Assembly: GCA_024762485.1 (NCBI GenBank)
Contig: JANTHH010000100.1
Coordinates: 1 to 9,780, forward strand
Origin: Chromatiales bacterium
Lineage (GTDB): Bacteria; Pseudomonadota; Gammaproteobacteria; Chromatiales; Chromatiaceae
Reading direction: 5' to 3'
DNA length: 9,780 bases
The translations under genes were made by a program, and so were the position numbers. Positions 5,132 to 9,780 of the stretch are shown one piece after another. The notes under the pieces were generated by a model. That model worked only from the letters and a program-made list of their open reading frames with translations, searched no databases and was not told the DNA's origin. Numbering within the stretch: the first letter of the stretch is position 1; every line of letters begins with the position of its first letter.

Positions 5132-6097
5132 ATGGACGAGATCAAGGCAGACACCCGCGGCTCGCTGCACGAACACATCCTCAAGCAGCGGGCCACCCTG
5201 TACAACATGCTGGTGGACCCGATGCACCGGGCCGCACACCGCTGCGCCCAGGTGTGGGACAACAAGGCACAGCTGGACCAGACACTGCTCAGCAGCCTGC
5301 ACGAGATACCCTACTGCAAGTACCTTTATGCACTTACGCCCGAGGGAAAACAGATCAGCGACAACGCCGCCCATGAAGGCCTGATCCACAATGACTTCGG
5401 ACGTGACCGTTCACAGCGCCCCTATTTCAAGGACCTGGACCCGGCCAAGGACATGAACCTGTCCGATGCCTACATCAGCCTGCGCGGCGAGCGGCCATCG
5501 GTGACCGCGATCCAGAAGATATACCGTGACAACAGGCACATCGGCTATCTCGGTGCCGATTTCGACCTGCGCGATCTGCCGATCACCAAGGACTTCTATA
5601 CCGAACCCGGGCGCTGGCGACAGATCAAGGGTGACCCGGCCATCCGGGGACAGGTATTCCAGCAGCACCGGGTGCAGAGCATGCTCGACGACAAGATCGA
5701 CGACGTGCTCCCCGTACTCGAGGAGCTGATGCTGGACAACGGCGTTTTCCACCTCAAACTGCACTTCTCCAGCAGCCGAGCCACCCTGTGGCTGATCGAC
5801 GATCCCTATCGCTATCAGCTGCTGGAGTACGAAGACCTGGTCGACCCGGACATCTGCCTGGCCTTTCCGCACCGACCCTATCCCCATGACGCCCTGGTTC
5901 CCAAAGAGCAGTTGCGTCCGATACTCGACACCTTCCGGCACCTGCGTTTTGCCGACGACACGATCTATCTGCGTGCCGGCTCCATCAACATCTTCAATGG
6001 GATCGTGGGCTTGAACTTTTCCTGCGACGGCTCACACTACATCCCCTTTGATCAGTTCCTGGCCCGTGATTCCGCGTTCTGGGGCGATCAGGACTAG
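5132..6097 (+). CDS. Soluble PDC (Cache-like) sensor-domain protein without output domain
   Basis: The protein is 321 residues. An N-terminal helix (about 5-55) leads into a PDC/Cache-like fold at about 55-150, marked by the characteristic DRSQRPYFKDL (92-102) and followed by SDAYISLRGERPSVTAIQKIY and GYLGADFDLRDLP. In membrane receptors this fold binds small ligands in the periplasm; here there is no signal peptide or transmembrane helix, so the protein should be cytoplasmic. Residues about 180-310 form a second region (for example ATLWLIDDPYRYQLLEYEDLVDPD) in which I recognise no kinase, GGDEF, EAL or methyl-accepting output domain. The likely role is ligand binding with signalling by contact with a partner, which is inference. 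The ATG at 5132 is used because the preceding in-frame residues overlap the DUF1820 gene; its ribosome site is weak, suggesting coupling. Close homologues appear in databases as PDC sensor domain-containing proteins, as I recall. Confidence 0.8.
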   Translation: MDEIKADTRGSLHEHILKQRATLYNMLVDPMHRAAHRCAQVWDNKAQLDQTLLSSLHEIPYCKYLYALTPEGKQISDNAAHEGLIHNDFGRDRSQRPYFKDLDPAKDMNLSDAYISLRGERPSVTAIQKIYRDNRHIGYLGADFDLRDLPITKDFYTEPGRWRQIKGDPAIRGQVFQQHRVQSMLDDKIDDVLPVLEELMLDNGVFHLKLHFSSSRATLWLIDDPYRYQLLEYEDLVDPDICLAFPHRPYPHDALVPKEQLRPILDTFRHLRFADDTIYLRAGSINIFNGIVGLNFSCDGSHYIPFDQFLARDSAFWGDQD

Positions 6098-6109
6098 CGG
6101 AGACCACAC

Positions 6110-6427
6110 ATGCGCATGCAGCAACAGATCGAGCAGAAACTTCGGGATGCATTCGCCCCGCTGCACCTGGAGGTGATCGACGAGAGCCACACCCACAACG
6201 TGCCGGAGGATGCCCAGTCCCATTTCAAGGTCACCCTGGTCACCGACCGGTTCGCCGGCAAGCGGCTGGTGCAGCGTCACCAGGCGGTGAACAAGGTGCT
6301 GCAGGAAGAACTCGCCGGCCAGATCCACGCCCTCGCCCTGCACACCCTGACCCCGGACGAGTGGTTCGAGAAGGGCGGTGTGGCACCCGAATCACCCCCT
6401 TGCCTGGGGGGCTCCAAGGCCGACTGA
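6110..6427 (+). CDS. bolA: BolA family transcriptional regulator
   Basis: The 105-residue protein closely follows E. coli BolA in layout: LEVIDESHTHNVPEDAQSHF (20-39), the helix-loop region VTDRFAGKRLVQRHQAV (44-60), HALALHTLTPDEW (73-85) and the C-terminal SPPC (95-98). His29 and His57 match positions conserved in BolA proteins; BolAs join monothiol glutaredoxins through a shared [2Fe-2S] cluster and, in E. coli, act in stress and stationary-phase morphology and gene control. The C-terminal SPPC extension argues for BolA itself over IbaG/YrbA. GGAG seven bases before the ATG is a good ribosome site; a second ATG two codons later is possible. It is the third gene of the run, 12 bases after the PDC-sensor gene and 4 bases before the next. 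No glutaredoxin gene is in the window. Confidence 0.94.
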   Translation: MRMQQQIEQKLRDAFAPLHLEVIDESHTHNVPEDAQSHFKVTLVTDRFAGKRLVQRHQAVNKVLQEELAGQIHALALHTLTPDEWFEKGGVAPESPPCLGGSKAD

Positions 6428-6431
6428 AGCG

Positions 6432-7319
6432 ATGCGAACCATCTGGCTTGCATCCCTGCTGTGCGGTCTTGCCCTGGTCTCCCGGTCGGCCCAGGGTGAA
6501 GCGATCGCCGACATCCATTTGCACTACAAGTGGAGTCAGCAGGAGGTCACCAGCATCGAACAGGCGCTCGCGGTGCTGGACGAAAACCAGGTCGAACTGG
6601 CCCTAGTCACCGGCACCCCACCCGAACTCGCGCTGAGCCTGGCTGATGCCGATCCGGAGCGCATCCTCGCCGCCTACGGCATCTACCAGCTCAGCGGAAG
6701 CGAGAAGGCACGCTGGTCCTGGGAGCCCGATCTGCTGACCCGTGCCCGCAAGGCCCTGGCCAGCGGCCGCTATCACGCCATCGGCGAGGTACACATGATC
6801 CCGGGCTTCATGGCCAGACCGGACACTCCGGTGGTCAAGGGCCTGCTCGAACTCGCGGCCGAGTTCGATGTGGCGTTCTGGTTCCACACCGAGTTCAGCC
6901 AGCCGGCCTTCGTCATCGACCTCTGCCACGCCCACCCCAAGGTGCGCTTCCTCTGGGCCCATGCCGGCTCTGTATTGTCGAGCAAGCAGGTGGACGAGGC
7001 GATGAGCGCCTGCCCCAATCTGTGGATGGAACTGGCCGCCCGCGACCCCTGGCGTCACCGTTCTGAGATCATCACCGACCAACAGGGCACACTGAGGGCG
7101 CCATGGCGTGAGTTGATACTGAAACACCAGGACCGGGTGATGGTGGGATCGGATCCGGTCTGGCCGGTGGAGCAACTGGAGGCCTGGGACCAGTCAGACA
7201 CCGGCTGGCAGGAGGTGGGACGCTTCCTCCGCTACCACCGCTCCTGGCTCACGCAACTGCCGCCTGCGGCAGCGCAGAAGATCCGGCTGGACAATGCCCG
7301 GGCCTTCTTCCAGCGCTAG
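6432..7319 (+). CDS. Exported amidohydrolase-like (TIM-barrel metal hydrolase) protein
   Basis: This 295-residue protein has a signal peptide (MRTIWLASLLCGLALVSRSAQG, cut near residues 22-24), so it is probably periplasmic. The mature part resembles the amidohydrolase-related family (PF04909). The N-terminal His-x-His of strand one is His29/His31 in ADIHLHYKW; further candidates are Glu119 (GEV), His152 (FHTE), His177 (WAHAG) and Asp241 (GSDPVW), in the order expected for a metal-binding barrel. The substrate is unknown. The frame runs upstream into bolA, but the signal peptide and the ATG at 6432, four bases after the bolA stop, mark the true start. The ribosome site is poor (GAAG), which fits coupling to bolA. 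The Cys at residue 11 does not sit in a proper lipobox, so a lipoprotein is unlikely. Confidence 0.8.
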   Translation: MRTIWLASLLCGLALVSRSAQGEAIADIHLHYKWSQQEVTSIEQALAVLDENQVELALVTGTPPELALSLADADPERILAAYGIYQLSGSEKARWSWEPDLLTRARKALASGRYHAIGEVHMIPGFMARPDTPVVKGLLELAAEFDVAFWFHTEFSQPAFVIDLCHAHPKVRFLWAHAGSVLSSKQVDEAMSACPNLWMELAARDPWRHRSEIITDQQGTLRAPWRELILKHQDRVMVGSDPVWPVEQLEAWDQSDTGWQEVGRFLRYHRSWLTQLPPAAAQKIRLDNARAFFQR

Positions 7320-7417
7320 CGGTCATTCGGCCCGAGGACAGGACTCCCGCACACACCCAGTGGCAGCGGCGCACCCCACAAGGGGGTATCGAGACGCCCG
7401 CCGTGGGCCCTCAAACC

Positions 7418-8764
7418 TCAGGACCTGCCGTTCTCTGCGAAATTATCGCGGGTGAGACGGAACACCACCGGGCCGAGCAGGATCAGGGCAATCAGGTTGG
7501 GCAGTGCCATCAAGGCGTTCAGGGTGTCGGCCAGCAGCCAGACGAAATCGAGTTCCCGCGTGGCACCCACCGGGATGGCGACCACCCACAACAGCCGGAA
7601 CGGCCAGATGGCCCGGACGCCGAACAGGTATTCCACGCAGCGCACGCCGTACACACTCCAGCCCAGCATGGTGGTGAAGGCGAAGATCGCCAGCCCGAAG
7701 GTGACGATGTAATTGCCCACTCCGGGCAGGGCATGGCCGAAGGCCGCCGACGACAGCGCCGCCCCCGATTCCCCTGTGGTCCACTGACCGGACACCAGGA
7801 TCACCAGGGCGGTGATGGTGCAGATCACCAGGGTATCGATGAAGGTGCCGAGCATGGCCACCGTGCCCTGACGCACCGGGTCGTCGGTCTGGGCCGCGGC
7901 ATGGGCGATGGGCGCGCTGCCCAGCCCTGCCTCGTTGGAGAAGATACCCCGCGCCACACCGAACTGGATGGCCGCCGCCACTGCCGCGCCGGCAAAGCCT
8001 CCGGTGGCCGCCGTGCCGGTGAATGCGCCCCCGAAGATCAGCCCGAGGGCATCGGGGATGGCACCGGCATTCAGCGCCAGCACCAGCAGCCCGCCACCAA
8101 CATAGGCAATCGCCATGAACGGCACCAGTGCGCCCGCCACCTGGGCGATACGCTTGATACCGCCAAACAGCACCAGCGCCACCAACACCGCCATCACGAT
8201 GCCGACCCAGAACACCGACACGTCGAAATTGCTGTGCAGCACCTTGGCAACCGAGTTCGCCTGCACCATGTTGCCTATGCCGAAGCCGGCAAAGGCGCCG
8301 AAGATGGCGAAGGCCGCCCCCAGCCAGGCCCACTGCCGACCCAGCCCATTGCGTATGTAATACATCGGCCCCCCGACGTGCCGGCCCTCCTCGTCCACCT
8401 CGCGGTATTTCACCGCCAGTACCGCCTCGGCGTACTTGGTGGCCATGCCCACCAGCGCGGTGCACCACATCCAGAACACCGCACCGGGGCCACCCAGTGC
8501 GATGGCCGTAGCCACGCCGGCGATATTGCCCGTTCCGACCGTGGCGGACAGCGAGGTCATCAGCGCATTGAAGGGGGTGATGTCGCCTTCCTTGTCCGAC
8601 CGGCGGCCTGCCCACAACATGCGGAAGCCGTAACCGATATGACGCAGCGGCATCAATTTCAGGCCGACCATCAGGAACAGGCCGGTACCAAGGATCAGCA
8701 CCAACATCGGCACGCCCCAGACCAACGCATTCAGATCCCCGACCAGGGAACGGATGATTTCCAT
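7418..8764 (-). CDS. Sodium:alanine symporter family (AGCS) amino-acid carrier
   Basis: This 448-residue inner-membrane transporter has about ten to eleven hydrophobic segments. The AGCS signature is plain near residues 73-100: SATVGTGNIAGVATA followed by GGPGAVFWMW, then TKYAEAVLAVKYRE and GGPMYYI. Members import alanine, glycine or related amino acids with sodium (AlsT, AgcS, DagA); the exact substrate cannot be read from sequence. An in-frame GTG two codons upstream (8768-8770) would lengthen it, but AGAGGGG ends at 8771. That gives good spacing for the ATG at 8762-8764 and none for the GTG, so the ATG is preferred. A DMT-type transporter precedes it on the same strand, 90 bases away; co-transcription is possible but not shown. 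No clear terminator follows the stop codon. Confidence 0.94.
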   Translation of the reverse strand: MEIIRSLVGDLNALVWGVPMLVLILGTGLFLMVGLKLMPLRHIGYGFRMLWAGRRSDKEGDITPFNALMTSLSATVGTGNIAGVATAIALGGPGAVFWMWCTALVGMATKYAEAVLAVKYREVDEEGRHVGGPMYYIRNGLGRQWAWLGAAFAIFGAFAGFGIGNMVQANSVAKVLHSNFDVSVFWVGIVMAVLVALVLFGGIKRIAQVAGALVPFMAIAYVGGGLLVLALNAGAIPDALGLIFGGAFTGTAATGGFAGAAVAAAIQFGVARGIFSNEAGLGSAPIAHAAAQTDDPVRQGTVAMLGTFIDTLVICTITALVILVSGQWTTGESGAALSSAAFGHALPGVGNYIVTFGLAIFAFTTMLGWSVYGVRCVEYLFGVRAIWPFRLLWVVAIPVGATRELDFVWLLADTLNALMALPNLIALILLGPVVFRLTRDNFAENGRS

Positions 8765-8770
8765 GGACAC

Positions 8771-8777
8771 CCCCTCT
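8771..8777 (-). promoter_or_regulatory. Ribosome binding site that decides the AGCS start codon
   Basis: Read on the minus strand this is AGAGGGG. It lies six bases from the ATG at 8764 but directly abuts the alternative GTG at 8770, so the ATG is the functional start. Confidence 0.6.
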
Positions 8778-8854
8778 TTATTGTTGTCGCCGTACCCTAC
8801 CGCACGCTGTGCCGGCTTGCATCCTGCCGGGCCCCCGATGCCCGACCAACGGAT

Positions 8855-9769
8855 TCAATCCGGGGCGCCCTCGCCTTCAGCCAACCCGAGACGGCGGCCA
8901 AACTCCCGTGTCAGACCACGCCATTCGAAGCACAGCAGGCCCAGGGAGATCAGTGCCACGCCCCACCACAGCGAGGCGCGCAGCGGTTCATCGTTCAACC
9001 AGTGGCCGATCAGCAATGCGGTTACCGGCGTCACCAGGGTCAGCAGGGAAACACGTACCACCGACAACTGCCGCAACACGTAAAAATACAGGGCAAAACC
9101 CAGTACCGAGCCGAACACGCCGAGATAGGCGATGGCGCCTATCGCCCGCTCCGGCAACTGCGTCGGCCAGCCACCACCGCTGAGGAACCAGGTCAGCAGG
9201 AACAGGGGCGAGGCCACCATCAGTCCCCCTGTGGTCACCACCAGTCCACCGATCCGCGCACCGTGACGTTTTACCCAGACCGCGCTGACCGAATGGAACA
9301 GAACCGATGCCAGCACGCCGGTGACACCGAGCAGCGCCTGGCCGCCAAGCGCCTCCCCCTGGTAAAAAATCACCCCCAGCCCACCCAATGCAAGACCGAC
9401 ACCGGCCGCCCTGGCGGCATCGAGTCCCCCCTCGTCGAGCAGACGGCTGGCAAGAAAGCCCGTCATCAGCGGACTGAGGCCGAAGATCACGGAGATCCAG
9501 CCACTGGGAATGAACTGGGCCGCCCAGTAGACGCTCAGCATGGCGGTGTAGATGCCCAGACCTGCAGCCACATAGGTGGCGCGGGCCCGCCTGTGCCACC
9601 ACAGCCGCAGCCCCAGCAGTCGCAACAGCACCAGTGCCAACATGGCACCCAGCGCCATTCGGCCGGTCACGGCGAACAGGAAGCCGGCGCCCTCGCCACT
9701 CCACTGAATCGCCAGCGGCGTGGTACTCCAGATGATGATCACTCCCAATGCAGCCAGGGGGACGGACAT
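8855..9769 (-). CDS. DMT superfamily transporter (EamA family)
   Basis: This 304-residue inner-membrane protein has about ten transmembrane helices in two EamA repeats (roughly residues 5-135 and 145-282). Family features visible are the opening ALGVIIIWSTTPLAIQWS, the end of the first repeat FGLSPLMTGFLASRLLDE, and in the second repeat FGSVLGFALYFYVLRQLSVVRVSLLTLVTPVTALLIGHWLNDE. The tail after residue 283 is hydrophilic and faces the cytoplasm. EamA carriers export or import metabolites and amino acids; the substrate here is unknown. The ATG at 9767-9769 has GGAG seven bases upstream, at the very edge of the window, so the start is well supported. It is on the same strand as, and just upstream of, the AGCS symporter gene. 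A short inverted repeat (8850-8862, arms CGGATT/AATCCG) straddles its stop codon; there is no T-tract. Confidence 0.92.
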   Translation of the reverse strand: MSVPLAALGVIIIWSTTPLAIQWSGEGAGFLFAVTGRMALGAMLALVLLRLLGLRLWWHRRARATYVAAGLGIYTAMLSVYWAAQFIPSGWISVIFGLSPLMTGFLASRLLDEGGLDAARAAGVGLALGGLGVIFYQGEALGGQALLGVTGVLASVLFHSVSAVWVKRHGARIGGLVVTTGGLMVASPLFLLTWFLSGGGWPTQLPERAIGAIAYLGVFGSVLGFALYFYVLRQLSVVRVSLLTLVTPVTALLIGHWLNDEPLRASLWWGVALISLGLLCFEWRGLTREFGRRLGLAEGEGAPD

Positions 9770-9780
9770 GGCGGCGCTCC

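Noticed and set aside
5411..5941. 176-codon antisense frame across the PDC-sensor gene
   Set aside because: Shadow of a gene with a clear domain; no ribosome site or conserved motif.
7373..7387. ACCCC/GGGGT hairpin between the amidohydrolase-like and AGCS genes
   Set aside because: Five-base arms and no T-tract; too weak to call a terminator.
7443..8615. 390-codon minus-strand frame inside the AGCS gene
   Set aside because: Gly/Arg/His-rich shadow frame of the symporter; the symporter frame has clear family motifs.
1..9780. Defence island, prophage, transposon or CRISPR content
   Set aside because: No transposase, integrase, phage, toxin-antitoxin or repeat-spacer structure; base composition is even apart from short regulatory spacers and the lysine-rich tail.

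Overview
The window is an ordinary-looking stretch of chromosome from a GC-rich proteobacterium, most likely a gammaproteobacterium. Supporting this are a BolA very close in layout to the enterobacterial protein, a DUF1820 protein, a stand-alone HisI, a Lon-like protease of the non-housekeeping type, a PEP-CTERM secreted protein and a polyhydroxyalkanoate (PHA) system protein. PEP-CTERM plus PHA genes suggests an environmental, possibly sulfur-oxidising (Chromatiales-like) lineage; that placement is inference. I see no RNA genes, mobile elements, CRISPR array or phage genes.

Layout. (1) 2-886 (+): the 3' end of a Lon-like protease, converging on a PEP-CTERM protein gene (971-1660, -) with a shared bidirectional terminator between them. 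(2) 1661-2129: a long gene-poor stretch. It carries an AT-rich control region with a good sigma-54 promoter match for the PEP-CTERM gene, then a doubtful small ORF. (3) 2130-2405 (-): a PHA-system protein. It is separated by a 438-bp spacer with palindromes from a divergent gene (2844-3425, +) for a phasin/histone-H1-like protein with a lysine-rich repeat tail. (4) 3465-4683 (-): hisI and gloB, one base apart. (5) 4801-7319 (+): a tight four-gene run, DUF1820 / soluble PDC-sensor protein / bolA / exported amidohydrolase-like protein, driven by a recognisable sigma-70-type promoter. (6) 7418-9769 (-): two transporters, a sodium:alanine-type (AGCS) symporter and a DMT/EamA permease.

How they may work together. 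The divergent pair in region 3 could form a small PHA-granule module, since a granule-associated protein with a DNA-binding tail would resemble Pseudomonas PhaF. Region 5 joins a cytoplasmic ligand-sensing fold that has no output domain to BolA and the uncharacterised DUF1820; this is the most intriguing uncharacterised combination here. The remaining genes are housekeeping (histidine synthesis, methylglyoxal detoxification, protein turnover, transport). I found no clear evidence of a novel defence or mobile system. The points worth following are the sigma-54/PEP-CTERM control region, the PHA-linked histone-like protein and the PDC-BolA operon.
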